This document shows, piece by piece, positions 17,434 through 26,574 of a stretch of DNA of 64,000 nt. Position 1 is the first letter of the stretch. Every line of letters begins with the position of its first letter. The stretch covers positions 21,851 through 85,850 of the forward strand of contig CBDBHI010000048.1 in NCBI GenBank assembly GCA_965205595.1, in the 5' to 3' direction. A model generated the notes under the pieces. That model searched no databases. It saw only the letters and a list, made by a program, of their open reading frames with translations, and was not told the DNA's origin. The translations under genes were made by a program, and so were the position numbers. The DNA is from CATQHP01 sp965205595 (GTDB taxonomy: Bacteria; Acidobacteriota; Terriglobia; Bryobacterales; UBA6623).

Positions 17434-18336
17434 CTAGGACTTTTCTCCGACGATGTGATCGTAGATGCGATCGAGGTCGTCTTGCGAACCATAGAAGATT
17501 TCGATGCGTCCGCCGCGGCCGCGCTGCTGAATTGCGACTGGCGTGCCTAGCGCTCGCTCAAGCTCATCGATCGCCGCAGCGACGTTCGGATCTACTACGT
17601 CTGTAGGTTTATTTTCTTTCGGCTCGACATGTTTGCGAACAAGCCGCTCAACCTCACGGACCGACAGCTCTTGTGCAACCGTCCGGTCAGCCAGCGCGAG
17701 CTGGGCGTCCGGATCGTCGATCGCAAGGAGGGCGCGGGCGTGGCCCATCTGGAGTCGACGCTTTTGTAGTAGCTCTTTTACCTCGGTCGGTAGTTTAAGC
17801 AGCCGCAGGTGGTTCGTTATGTTGGTCCTGCTCTTGCCGGTGCGTGACGCTAGCTCCTCATGGCTGAGGCCTAGATCTTTGATCATCTGGTCGAGGGCCA
17901 GTGCGATCTCAATCGGGTTGAGGTTTTCTCGTTGAATGTTCTCAACTAGCGCGACCTCGAGGATATTGTCAGGCTCAAATTCTTTAACAATTGCGGGGAC
18001 CGCGCTGAGACCCGCTAGTTTCGACGCGCGCAGTCGTCGCTCGCCTACGACGAGATAGAAGCGTGAGCCGTTCGGTCGTACGACGATTGGCTGGATCATA
18101 CCGTCAACACGAATTGATTGCGCGAGTTCTTCTAGCGCCTCGGGGCGGAACTCAGTTCTGGGCTGAGCGGGATTTGCATCGATGAGATCGATGGGGAGTT
18201 GCGCGACCTTGTCTTCTGAAACGGCCGGCGCAAGGGCGGCTGCGGTAGCCGCCGCCTTTGGCTTAGAGGTCAAGAGCGCTCCGAGTCCTCTTCCGAGCGC
18301 CTTTCGATGTTTCGGTGGGGTCGTATTTTTGGGCAT
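17434..18336 (-). CDS. parB: Chromosome partitioning protein ParB
   Basis: ParB binds parS sites and spreads along DNA as a CTP-dependent clamp, helping segregate the origin. The 300-residue product has a basic N-terminal tail ending KALGRGLGALL, the CTP-binding motif GERRLRASKLAG, ENIQRENLNPIEIA, and a helix-turn-helix (SHEELASRTGKSRTNITNHLRLLKLP). It follows parA by 12 bases. Two matching parS sites lie just upstream of parA, completing a ParABS system next to the origin. Confidence 0.95.
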   Translation of the reverse strand: MPKNTTPPKHRKALGRGLGALLTSKPKAAATAAALAPAVSEDKVAQLPIDLIDANPAQPRTEFRPEALEELAQSIRVDGMIQPIVVRPNGSRFYLVVGERRLRASKLAGLSAVPAIVKEFEPDNILEVALVENIQRENLNPIEIALALDQMIKDLGLSHEELASRTGKSRTNITNHLRLLKLPTEVKELLQKRRLQMGHARALLAIDDPDAQLALADRTVAQELSVREVERLVRKHVEPKENKPTDVVDPNVAAAIDELERALGTPVAIQQRGRGGRIEIFYGSQDDLDRIYDHIVGEKS

Positions 18337-18348
18337 GGTTAGAGTTCC

Positions 18349-19134
18349 CTATGCTCCTTGCGACTGTTGGTTCTTGGTTCGCGAGAGGATTTCGCGGGCA
18401 AGATTTAGGTAGCTTTCGGCGCCTTTCGATCGGAGATCGTAGTCAAATACGGGCATACCGTGGCTCGGAGCTTCAGCTAAGCGGATGTTTCGTGGAATGA
18501 CAGTCTGAAAGACGTCGCCTTGAAAGAAATCGCGAATGTCGGTCGCAACTTGTCGCGCAAGGGTCGTGCGATCGTCGTACATCGTGAGCAGCACACCTTC
18601 GATGGTGAGCTCGGGATTCAGCGTTTCTTTTACAGCATCCATGGTTTCCATCAGTGACGAAATTCCCTCGAGTGCGAAGTACTCGCATTGTATGGGGATC
18701 AATACCGAGGTAGCCGCAACCAGAGCGTTGAGCGTTAACAGGTCAAGCGCGGGCGGGCAATCTAAAACGATGTAATCGTAGTCGGCATCAACCTTGAGGA
18801 TCTGTGTTTTGAGTAGGTATTCTCGATTGTCGGCGGAAACGAGCTCGACGTTGGCGCCCGCCAGGTCACGGCTTGATGGGACCAGCATTAGGCCGGCGAA
18901 ACCAGTTGAAACAAGAGCTTCAGAGAGGTCGACTGCCGCGACAAGCACGTCATAAAGGGTCGGCGCGTCCTGCGCCGTGTCGATTCCGAGGCCGCTTGTG
19001 CTGTTGGTTTGCGGATCGCAATCGATGAGTAGAACACGGCAGTCTGCGGCGGCTAGCGATGCGGAAAGGTTTATGGCGGTGGTCGTTTTACCCACTCCGC
19101 CCTTCTGATTGGCGATTGCGATCCGTTTTGCCAC
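18349..19134 (-). CDS. parA: Chromosome partitioning ATPase ParA (Soj type)
   Basis: ParA is the deviant-Walker ATPase that moves ParB-parS complexes. The 261-residue product begins with AIANQKGGVGKTTTAINLSA, the KGGVGKTT signature lysine box, then LLIDCDPQTNSTSGLG and YIVLDCPPALDLLTLNA. Its length matches chromosomal Soj proteins without an extra DNA-binding domain. The start is GTG at 19134. It lies between rsmG and parB in the order conserved near many origins. Confidence 0.96.
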   Translation of the reverse strand: MAKRIAIANQKGGVGKTTTAINLSASLAAADCRVLLIDCDPQTNSTSGLGIDTAQDAPTLYDVLVAAVDLSEALVSTGFAGLMLVPSSRDLAGANVELVSADNREYLLKTQILKVDADYDYIVLDCPPALDLLTLNALVAATSVLIPIQCEYFALEGISSLMETMDAVKETLNPELTIEGVLLTMYDDRTTLARQVATDIRDFFQGDVFQTVIPRNIRLAEAPSHGMPVFDYDLRSKGAESYLNLAREILSRTKNQQSQGA

Positions 19135-19202
19135 TAATTGTGTCCTGACCTGGCTAGGTTAGCAAAGATTTCGAATCAGACTGGATTCGGGCGGTCAATC
19201 GC

Positions 19203-19216
19203 GTTCCACGTGAAAC
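19203..19216 (+). promoter_or_regulatory. parS centromere site 1
   Basis: GTTCCACGTGAAAC matches the core of the bacterial parS consensus TGTTNCACGTGAAACA and extends one more base (A) on the right. It lies in the gap between parA and rsmG. Confidence 0.93.
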
Positions 19217-19231
19217 AGCAGGTGGGAACTC

Positions 19232-19245
19232 GTTTCACGTGGAAC
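19232..19245 (-). promoter_or_regulatory. parS centromere site 2, overlapping the rsmG stop
   Basis: GTTTCACGTGGAAC is the exact reverse complement of site 1, placed 15 bases away in opposite orientation. It supplies the last codons of rsmG (Gly-Ser-Thr-stop), so coding and centromere functions share the same bases. Confidence 0.93.
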
Positions 19246-19807
19246 CCATCCATAGGCGCCGCCGCTGTCCCCACGGCAGTTCGATCGGCTGCTGCCAGCC
19301 GAAAGTTGTGTCGGGAGGCTGATCCGTTCCTAGAATCGCGACTGTTGTTACTCGACTAGCGAGTTCTCCAAGTACTTTTTCCGGCGCGACCGCCCTCATT
19401 GTTGCCCACTCGGCAGACCCCTTCCATTCGACCAACGGTAGCGGGACGACTGAGATATTTGCCATTTTTCTGGACGCCTCCTCAAGGAACGTTGCCTTCT
19501 TGCGTACCGCTTCGACAAGGTAGACGTTCGTCTCTGGGCGCAAAACCGCAAGAGGAAATCCAGGAAATCCGGCGCCAGACCCAATATCAGCTATATCGGT
19601 CGCCGCCGGAAGATGCATATGTAGAAACAGCGATTCACCGTAGTGTCTTATGGCGGCCCCTTCTGGATCTCGAACCGCCGTCAGGTTGATCTTCGCATTC
19701 CAACGCTCCAGTAGCCGGTAGTGGCTCACCAGCGCATCAAATTGACCTTCGTCGATGTCGAGGGCTAGGTCTTCGATGACTCTCGTCAGCGACCGAATGA
19801 AGTTCAT
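19235..19807 (-). CDS. rsmG: 16S rRNA (guanine-N7)-methyltransferase RsmG (GidB)
   Basis: RsmG methylates G527 of 16S rRNA using SAM. The 190-residue product has the SAM-binding loop IADIGSGAGFPGFPLAVL and an upstream FDALVSHYRLLERWNAKINLTAV, both standard for the family. It overlaps the mnmG stop by four bases (ATGA), so translation is coupled. It is slightly shorter than the usual 205-240 residues, ending directly in a parS site. Confidence 0.94.
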   Translation of the reverse strand: MNFIRSLTRVIEDLALDIDEGQFDALVSHYRLLERWNAKINLTAVRDPEGAAIRHYGESLFLHMHLPAATDIADIGSGAGFPGFPLAVLRPETNVYLVEAVRKKATFLEEASRKMANISVVPLPLVEWKGSAEWATMRAVAPEKVLGELASRVTTVAILGTDQPPDTTFGWQQPIELPWGQRRRLWMGST

Positions 19808-21669
19808 GCGCCGAGGTGCATGTTGATGACGGAAATCGCCGCCGGCGTCATCCCAGGGACTCTGCCCGCCTGGCCCAGTGTTTGTGGCCTCACGCGCTCC
19901 ATCTTTTCGACGACCTCGCGCGATAGCCCGGGCAAGCCTTGGTATTCAAAATCCGAGGGAATCTGACGGGTCTCGGCTTTCTTCAGTCGCTCGATTTGAC
20001 GTCGCTGCTGACTGAGGTAGCCTGCGTACTTGACCTCGGTCTCAATCGCTTTCCAGTGAGGGCGTCGTAAGCCAGATGTAGTATCTGCTGGAATCTCCGA
20101 CCGGACGTCGTCAATCGTGACTTCAGGTCGACGCAGAATGTCACTGAGTGGAAGTCGCCCGGAAGGTCTTGATTCCATTGCGTCATAGACCGGACTCGAC
20201 AGATCGGGCTTCAGCTTCTCGATTAGCTCGAGAACGCAAGAGCGCTCCTTTGACAACTGTAGAAAGCGACTCCAGTCGGTGTCGGCAATCGTGCCAAGCC
20301 GGCGTGCAAGGGGGGTCAAGCGCTGGTCCGCATTGTCAATTCGGAGATGGAGCCGAAACTCCGCGCGTGAGGTAAACATTCGATAGGGCTCATCAGTGCC
20401 CTTGGTCACCAGGTCGTCGATAAGGATGCCAATGTAAGCGTCAGTGCGACGGAGCACGACTGGATCTAAGCCTCGGACGGCTGCCGCCGAGTTGATGCCC
20501 GCCATGAGGCCCTGGCAGGCGGCCTCCTCGTAGCCCGTAGTGCCATTAATCTGACCGGCCAGGTAAAGGCCATTGAGGCGCTTTGTTTCAAGGGTGTGAA
20601 GAAGCTCAGTCGCATCGATTGAGTCGTACTCGATCGCATACCCGGGACGAATCATCTCGGCGTGATCGAGGCCCGGGATCGACGCGACCATTTGCTCCTG
20701 CACGTTAACCGGCATACTTGTCGACATGCCATTCACATACACTTCGTTCGTATCGAGACCCTCTGGCTCCAAAAATAGTTGGTGACGTGGCTTGTCAGAG
20801 AATTTGACGACCTTGTCCTCGATCGACGGGCAGTAGCGCGGGCCGACCCCCTCGATCTGCCCGCTATAGAGAGGCGACTGCACAATGTTTTCGGAGATTA
20901 GCTTGTGTGTCGTCTCATTGGTGTAGGCGATATGGCACTTGATCTGTTCGCGTTCGATCGATTCGGTGCGGAATGAAAACGGCGTCGGCTCTATATCACC
21001 AAACTGAGGTTCGAAAGCATTCCAGTCGATCGTCCGGCCGTCGAGCCGAGGGGGTGTGCCGGTCTTGAGGCGGCTACAGCGGAACCCCTTCTTACGAAGG
21101 ACCTCGCCGAGCATCACAGAGGCCGGTTCGCCACTTCGTCCCGCGGGATATGTTCGGTCTCCTATATGCACGAGCCCGTTCAGAAATGTGCCGGTCGTGA
21201 TAATCACTGCTTCAGCGCCTATCCGTCGGCCATCCAACAATTCCACTCCCCGAATCCGCGCTCCGTCCAGGATGAAGTCGACCACCTCAGCCTGCTTGAT
21301 CACCAGATTCGGCTCCGTCTCAAGCACTTGGCGCATCTTGATGCGGTACTCTTTTTTGTCGCACTGCGCCCGCGGAGACCAGACAGCCGGTCCGCGCGAG
21401 GTGTTTAGCAAGCGGAATTGAATCCCGACGGCATCGGTGATCTCGCCCATGATGCCGCCCAGGGCGTCGATCTCGCGCACCAAGTGGCCCTTGGCGATGC
21501 CGCCCACGGCAGGGTTGCAAGACATCTGTGCGATTAGGTCAAGGTTGAGAGTTACCAGGGCGACACGGCAACCCATGCGAGCAGCGATCATGGCGGCTTC
21601 GCAACCGGCATGGCCGGCACCCACGACAATTACATCGTATGACTCAGACAGTTTTTCGAATCCCTTCAC
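19804..21669 (-). CDS. mnmG: tRNA uridine 5-carboxymethylaminomethyl modification enzyme MnmG (GidA)
   Basis: MnmG, with MnmE, modifies the wobble uridine of several tRNAs using FAD. The 621-residue product opens with the FAD loop VIVVGAGHAGCEAAMIAARMG, has GTFLNGLVHIGDR, GPRYCPSIEDKVVKF and the C-terminal GYEEAACQGLMAGINSAA. Full family length; the start is GTG at 21669. First gene of the mnmG-rsmG-parA-parB group. mnmE is not in the window. Confidence 0.96.
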   Translation of the reverse strand: MKGFEKLSESYDVIVVGAGHAGCEAAMIAARMGCRVALVTLNLDLIAQMSCNPAVGGIAKGHLVREIDALGGIMGEITDAVGIQFRLLNTSRGPAVWSPRAQCDKKEYRIKMRQVLETEPNLVIKQAEVVDFILDGARIRGVELLDGRRIGAEAVIITTGTFLNGLVHIGDRTYPAGRSGEPASVMLGEVLRKKGFRCSRLKTGTPPRLDGRTIDWNAFEPQFGDIEPTPFSFRTESIEREQIKCHIAYTNETTHKLISENIVQSPLYSGQIEGVGPRYCPSIEDKVVKFSDKPRHQLFLEPEGLDTNEVYVNGMSTSMPVNVQEQMVASIPGLDHAEMIRPGYAIEYDSIDATELLHTLETKRLNGLYLAGQINGTTGYEEAACQGLMAGINSAAAVRGLDPVVLRRTDAYIGILIDDLVTKGTDEPYRMFTSRAEFRLHLRIDNADQRLTPLARRLGTIADTDWSRFLQLSKERSCVLELIEKLKPDLSSPVYDAMESRPSGRLPLSDILRRPEVTIDDVRSEIPADTTSGLRRPHWKAIETEVKYAGYLSQQRRQIERLKKAETRQIPSDFEYQGLPGLSREVVEKMERVRPQTLGQAGRVPGMTPAAISVINMHLGA

Positions 21670-21760
21670 GACACGTCCGCTCTACTTGTTATTCTAGGCA
21701 TTCGTGGACGCAGTGCCGCTCGGATAAAGCGACGCTCTCCTTTCCCGACCCACTCCGGCA

Positions 21761-23032
21761 ATGAAAGTCTTAGTGATTGGCGGCGGTGGCCGCGAGCATG
21801 CGTTGAGCTGGAAGATCGCTCAGAGTGACGCTGTTGAGCAGCTCTACTGCACTCCGGGCAACGCAGGCATCGCGATGGAAGCGTCGTGCATTCCAGGCGA
21901 CATCACTAACCCCGTTGAGATGGCGTGCTTGGCTGAGACGCTTGGAGTCGCGTACACCGTCGTTGGTCCAGAAGCTCCATTGGTAGCAGGCGTAGTCGAT
22001 GAGTTTGAGGCTCGCGGACTGCCGGTTGTCGGGCCCTCGCAATCCGCCGCTCAGCTCGAAGGCAGCAAGATTTTCGCCAAATTGTTTCTCGACGAGTTCC
22101 ACATTCCGACAGCGCCGTTTGCCGTCGTTGAGGATACCTCGGAGATCGAATCGAACGTCTCGCGATTTGGCTTTCCCGTAGCACTCAAGGCCGACGGGCT
22201 GGCGGCTGGAAAGGGCGTCGTCATCGCCCACGACGAAGCTGAGGCTCACGAGCAAGCTCACAAACTTTTGACAGGCCAATTGGTAGGTGACGCCGGCCGG
22301 CGCTTGCTTGTCGAACAGTTTTTGCCGGGTCGCGAAGTTAGCTTCATCATCTTGAGCGATGGTGAAAAGTATTTTGAATATCCGGCAACGCAAGACCACA
22401 AGGCGGCCTATCAGAACGATCAAGGGCCGAACACTGGTGGCATGGGCGCGTATTGCGACGATGGGATTATCTCGGCGGATCTTCGAAACGAGATTATCCA
22501 GACTGCGATCGAGCCGACGCTCGCGGGAATGCGCCGGCGAGGGCATGTCTTTCGCGGATTTCTCTACTGCGGACTGATGATCGGCGACGACGGCCCGCGG
22601 GTGCTTGAATTCAACGTCCGCATGGGCGACCCCGAGACACAGCCTCTGATGTATCGGCTGAACGGCGATTTTTCGGAACTACTCCACAGTGCCGCTAAGA
22701 AAAGCATCGATCCGACCCTAGTGGCGGTAGACGGGGACCCTGCGGCATGCGTAGTGATGGCCTCGGAGGGCTACCCGGCGAGCTACCCCAAAGGCCTCCC
22801 GATTAGCGGTCTCCGAGAGGCAGAGGAAACAGGCGCGAAAGTCTTCCACGCTGGAACCCGGCTAGCCGCTGGCCGGCCGGTCACTGCGGGCGGGCGGGTG
22901 CTCGGGGTCACGGCGCGAGGCTCCGATTTGAAATCCGCGCTAGACAACGCATACAGTGCCGTGGAGAGAATCCACTTCGACGGCGTACACTACCGCCGCG
23001 ACATTGGGCACAAAGGACTACAAGCGTCGTAA
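21761..23032 (+). CDS. purD: Phosphoribosylamine-glycine ligase
   Basis: PurD makes glycinamide ribonucleotide, the second step of purine synthesis. The 423-residue ATP-grasp protein begins MKVLVIGGGGREHALSWKIA, followed by PVALKADGLAAGKGVVIA and the ATP-grasp magnesium region FNVRMGDPETQ. Full family length. purC lies 27 kb away in the same window, so purine genes are scattered. It diverges from mnmG; an oxidoreductase gene starts 24 bases downstream. Confidence 0.96.
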   Translation: MKVLVIGGGGREHALSWKIAQSDAVEQLYCTPGNAGIAMEASCIPGDITNPVEMACLAETLGVAYTVVGPEAPLVAGVVDEFEARGLPVVGPSQSAAQLEGSKIFAKLFLDEFHIPTAPFAVVEDTSEIESNVSRFGFPVALKADGLAAGKGVVIAHDEAEAHEQAHKLLTGQLVGDAGRRLLVEQFLPGREVSFIILSDGEKYFEYPATQDHKAAYQNDQGPNTGGMGAYCDDGIISADLRNEIIQTAIEPTLAGMRRRGHVFRGFLYCGLMIGDDGPRVLEFNVRMGDPETQPLMYRLNGDFSELLHSAAKKSIDPTLVAVDGDPAACVVMASEGYPASYPKGLPISGLREAEETGAKVFHAGTRLAAGRPVTAGGRVLGVTARGSDLKSALDNAYSAVERIHFDGVHYRRDIGHKGLQAS

Positions 23033-23056
23033 CTCGACGGCGATAGGAGTAACGTG

Positions 23057-24070
23057 ATGAGGGTTGGACTGGTTGGAACTGGCGCAATATCACACAAGCA
23101 CGCCGAAAGTTACGCCGAGCTGGGATACCAACTAATCGCCTGTACGGATATTTTTCCAGAGAAGGGCAAGCAATTCGCCGACAAGTATGGCTGCGAATTC
23201 GCCGCCGATCTTGAGACCCTCTGCAAGCGGGAAGATATTGATTACATTGACGTTTGCACATTTCCAGACTCGCATCTTGAGATGTGTAAGGCCGCCGTTG
23301 CCAATGGAAAACACGTTCTGCTACAGAAGCCGATGGCGCTCGATCTATACGTCTGCCGTGAAATGATCGACCTCTGCGCCTCAGCGGATTTACGGCTAGG
23401 CGTGGTCAGCCAGCATCGCTTCGACGAGTGTAGTATTTTCCTCAAAAACGCGATTACGGCCGGTCGCCTAGGCAAACTACTACAAGTGGATGGCTATGTG
23501 AAGTGGCACCGTCCGCAGAGCTACTACGATCGTCTCGGCAAAGGCACTTTTGCAATGGAGGGTGGCGGTGCTCTTATGAACCAGGGTATTCACACGGTCG
23601 ATGTGATGCAGTACCTTGGCGGTCGCTTCGCCCAGGTCTTTGCCAATTGGCAACTCGGTGCTGCTCATGAAATGGAAGCCGAAGATCTCGTAAACGCGGT
23701 CATCACGTATGAAAGTGGCGCGACCGGGGTGGTCCAAGCGACGACCGCGGTGGTACCGGGGTACTCCGAGAGAATCGAAATCCACGGCACGAAAGGCTCA
23801 GCGTTCATCACCGGCGATCAACTCACGGCATGGGACGTCGAAGGCGACTCTGGCGAGGACGCGCCGTTATCTGAAGCAGTCGATTCCGGTTCTTCCGACC
23901 CGATGGCAATACCGATCAAAAACCTCAAACGCCAGTTCGCCGATTTTGGCGAAGCCATCAAGTTAGGCCGGCCGCCGCTCGTCGACGGGGAAGAGGGCTA
24001 CCGCGCTGTGCAGATTGTTCTCAGCGTGTACGAGTCCGCCCGTGGAAACAAGCCGGTCGCACTTACGTAA
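23057..24070 (+). CDS. Gfo/Idh/MocA-family oxidoreductase
   Basis: A 337-residue dehydrogenase with a Rossmann fold (RVGLVGTGAISHKHAESYAELG), the motif HVLLQKPMALDLYVC and a substrate domain containing GALMNQGIHTVDVMQYLGG. The usual EKP motif reads QKP here, a common variant. ATG 23057 is favoured over GTG 23054, with GGAG upstream. It may share a transcript with purD, although the pathways are not obviously linked. Substrate unknown, probably a sugar or polyol. Confidence 0.87.
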   Translation: MRVGLVGTGAISHKHAESYAELGYQLIACTDIFPEKGKQFADKYGCEFAADLETLCKREDIDYIDVCTFPDSHLEMCKAAVANGKHVLLQKPMALDLYVCREMIDLCASADLRLGVVSQHRFDECSIFLKNAITAGRLGKLLQVDGYVKWHRPQSYYDRLGKGTFAMEGGGALMNQGIHTVDVMQYLGGRFAQVFANWQLGAAHEMEAEDLVNAVITYESGATGVVQATTAVVPGYSERIEIHGTKGSAFITGDQLTAWDVEGDSGEDAPLSEAVDSGSSDPMAIPIKNLKRQFADFGEAIKLGRPPLVDGEEGYRAVQIVLSVYESARGNKPVALT

Positions 24071-24111
24071 CAGCCTCTGGCAAAAGTCACGCGGGCTAAA
24101 TATTCCGGCGT

Positions 24112-24140
24112 TTGGCGACCGAATCTTTTGGGCCTACAAT
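24112..24140 (+). promoter_or_regulatory. Sigma-70-type promoter of the cysteine hydrolase gene
   Basis: TTGGCG at 24112-24117 and TACAAT at 24135-24140 are separated by exactly 17 bases. The predicted start site leaves a leader of about 20 nt that includes a GGAGG ribosome site before the ATG at 24167. Confidence 0.55.
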
Positions 24141-24166
24141 AAGACCGTCTTTCGGAGGCCGCCACG

Positions 24167-25012
24167 ATGACACGCCGACAACTACTCGTCGCCGGGTTCG
24201 GCTCAGCCGGCGCAATCGCCGCGATGGCTCACCGCTTCGGCGCGAGTCATTCAGTTCAAAGCAGCGTAGTCGTTCTTGACGCCCGCAGCCGAAACAAAGT
24301 CGGCGGCATCGTGCACGAGGCGCTACAGTGGCGGGCGGACCAGACAGCCATCATCATCTGTGACATGTGGGACGACCACTACTGCCTAAACGCGGTGGCA
24401 CGGCTTGAAGCGATGATTCCGCGCATGAATCACGTAACCCGCGAAGCACGTGAGCAGGGTGTGAAAATCGTCCACGCGCCAAGTTCGACGATGGACTTTT
24501 ATGCCGACACACCACAGCGCGCACGAATGATCGACGCACCGGCAATCACGCCGCCAGTCCCAATTGGCGAGTGGTGCTACCTCGATCCCAAAAGCGAGGC
24601 AGCCCTGCCTATTGACGACGAGGAACCGTGTGACGACCTGGTGCTTCGAGAGCGCAAGCGCTTCTACAACCGGCAACACCCCAACCTCGAAATCGCCGAG
24701 ACCGACGGGATTAGTGACGACGGTCAGGAGATCTTCAACTATTTCGAACAGCACGCGATTCAGAACGTCGTACTGATTGGGGTCCACACCAACAAGTGCG
24801 TCTTGGGCCGTCCGTTTGGCATTCGCCAACAGGTGCGACTCGGAAAGAACGTCGTCCTTGCGCGTGACCTCACAGATTCAATGTATGATCCGCGCGACGA
24901 GCCGTTCGTGTCACATCAGCGGGGTACAGACTTGATCATCGAACACATCGAGCGCTACTGGTGCCCAACGATTCGCAGCGCTGACCTTACCCGAACCGCC
25001 GTCGTTAGCTAA
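24167..25012 (+). CDS. Exported isochorismatase-like cysteine hydrolase
   Basis: The 281-residue product begins MTRRQLLVAGFGSAGAIAAM, a twin-arginine-like leader. The hydrolase fold shows the catalytic Asp in TAIIICDMWDDHYC and the nucleophile Cys in VLIGVHTNKCVLGRPFGIRQQ, followed by the cis-peptide region. Such proteins hydrolyse amides or vinyl ethers (nicotinamide, isochorismate, N-carbamoyl compounds); the true substrate is unknown. A clear promoter precedes it and a repeat-type motif lies just after the stop. Export of this family is common in Acidobacteriota and Planctomycetota. Confidence 0.8.
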   Translation: MTRRQLLVAGFGSAGAIAAMAHRFGASHSVQSSVVVLDARSRNKVGGIVHEALQWRADQTAIIICDMWDDHYCLNAVARLEAMIPRMNHVTREAREQGVKIVHAPSSTMDFYADTPQRARMIDAPAITPPVPIGEWCYLDPKSEAALPIDDEEPCDDLVLRERKRFYNRQHPNLEIAETDGISDDGQEIFNYFEQHAIQNVVLIGVHTNKCVLGRPFGIRQQVRLGKNVVLARDLTDSMYDPRDEPFVSHQRGTDLIIEHIERYWCPTIRSADLTRTAVVS

Positions 25013-25047
25013 CCCTCATTTCTACCCGCAACGGTGAGAGATACGCG
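25013..25047 (-). repeat. Dispersed repeat motif, copy 1 of 4
   Basis: Read on the minus strand it contains GCGTATCTCTCACC and TGCGGG, shared with copies at 38644, 45379 and 58796. It lies directly after the cysteine hydrolase stop codon. Confidence 0.6.
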
Positions 25048-25073
25048 CTGGCCGGCCCCGGCCATGTGCGAAT

Positions 25074-25643
25074 GTGCGATTCTGTTGCACATTGAATCCT
25101 GAGTCGCCATCCCAAAAGCAGGCCGTAACTTTCGGTCAAGCAGCGACTCCAGTAGCATTCCTGGCAGCGTTGATCGTATACGGCCTCGTCCTGCGTCCAC
25201 ATCTCTGGGGCGAGTCGCCCATGCCGCTCGAGGTCGTCTTCAGCGTCGCCGCGGGGTTGAGCATTGTTCAGCTCTTCCGACTCGGATATCGCTGGGACGA
25301 GATTCAGACATCCATCGTACGGAAGCTGGCGCGTGCCTTGCCCGCGATGTTCATCTTGTTTGCGATCGGCGTGATTATCTCTTCTTGGATGTTGAGCGGC
25401 ACGATCCCAATGCTCGTTTACTACGGATTGAAAATCATCGATCCTAGCTACATCTATCTCATCGCGTTCATCGTCCCGGTCGTTTTCTCTACGTTGACCG
25501 GTACATCGTGGGGCTCGGTCGGCACCGTCGGCGTCGTACTCATCGGTGTGGCCAAGGCGCTTGAAGCCGACATGGGAATTGCCGCCGGGGCGATCATCGG
25601 CGGCGCCTACTTTGGCGACAAACTATCGCCTCTTTCAGATACG
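25074..25643 (+). pseudogene. nhaC: NhaC-type Na+/H+ antiporter, truncated by IS21
   Basis: About 190 residues of a membrane antiporter remain, with several hydrophobic helices (VAFLAALIVYGLVL, ALPAMFILFAIGVIISSWML, YLIAFIVPVVFSTLTGTSWG) and the NhaC motif GAYFGDKLSPLSDT. The frame is cut there by the left end of the IS21 element. The missing two thirds are not found beyond the right end, so flanking DNA was deleted. The start is uncertain (GTG 25074 or TTG near 25092). No functional transporter is expected. Confidence 0.85.
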
Positions 25644-25812
25644 TGTCAAGGGCGGAGTAAATTTGGACCACTTCGGCGGAGCAAAAGTAGACCAGTTGGT
25701 GAAGGGGTAGCGGTTTTCGTGGGACGGCTGGAACGGAGCCTGCGGTCGCCCTTTAGGGCGGCCCAGGCGTAGTGGAGGCCGTCCCACGAAAACCGGGCGA
25801 GTGGCCGGTGGG

Positions 25813-26574
25813 TCAGCCCAAAGAGTGAGCCCGCTTCTTCTTGCTCTGGATCAGACGGAAGCTTTCGGCGTTCAGCTCTAGAATATGAACGTGGTGCGTG
25901 AGGCGATCGAGCAGGGCGCCGGTCAGCCGCTCGGAGCCGAAGACCTCCGTCCATTCGTTAAACGGCAGATTCGAGGTGACCAGCGTCGAGCCCTGTTCGT
26001 AGCGCTGGGAAAACACTTCGAACAATAACTCCGCTCCGGTCTTCGATAGCGGCACGTAGCCCAGTTCATCGACGATCAGCAGATCCTGCTTGGCCAACTG
26101 CTTTTGACATCGCAGCAAGCGCCGTTCATCTCGGGCTTCGAGCAGCTCATTGACCAGTGCCGCCGCTGTTGTGAAGCGTGTTCGATAGCCGCGCTGACAA
26201 GCCGCCAGTCCCAACGCCAAGCCGATGTGCGTTTTGCCCGTGCCGGAATTACCCAGTGCCGGCACGTTTTCGCGGCGGTCGATAAACTCACAGCGCGCCA
26301 GTTCCAGCACCAGCTTCTTGTTCAACGCCGGCAAGGACGGGAAGTCGAAAGTGTCCAGACTCTTGGTCACGGGAAACTTCGCGGCCTTGCTGCGGCGCTC
26401 GGTGGCCCGCTGTTCACGGTCGAGCAGTTCCAGCTCGCAGAGTTGTTGCAGGAAGCTCCTCGAATCCAAGCTCTCGGCGGCGCATTGCCGCGCCAGTTTG
26501 TCGTACTCGCGCAGGAAGGTTGGCAGCCGCAACGCTTTCAAATGCGCTTCGAGCAGAAGTTTCGACCTCGCCAT
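25813..26574 (-). CDS. istB: IS21-family helper ATPase IstB
   Basis: IstB is the AAA+ helper that assembles on target DNA and stimulates the IstA transposase. The 253-residue product has Walker A GNSGTGKTHIGLALG, Walker B DLLIVDELGYVPLS and TSNLPFNEWTEVFGSERLTGALLDRL. The longer open frame upstream is a shadow of istA; the start is ATG 26574, which overlaps the istA stop as TAATG. The gene appears intact, although its partner is broken. Confidence 0.92.
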   Translation of the reverse strand: MARSKLLLEAHLKALRLPTFLREYDKLARQCAAESLDSRSFLQQLCELELLDREQRATERRSKAAKFPVTKSLDTFDFPSLPALNKKLVLELARCEFIDRRENVPALGNSGTGKTHIGLALGLAACQRGYRTRFTTAAALVNELLEARDERRLLRCQKQLAKQDLLIVDELGYVPLSKTGAELLFEVFSQRYEQGSTLVTSNLPFNEWTEVFGSERLTGALLDRLTHHVHILELNAESFRLIQSKKKRAHSLG

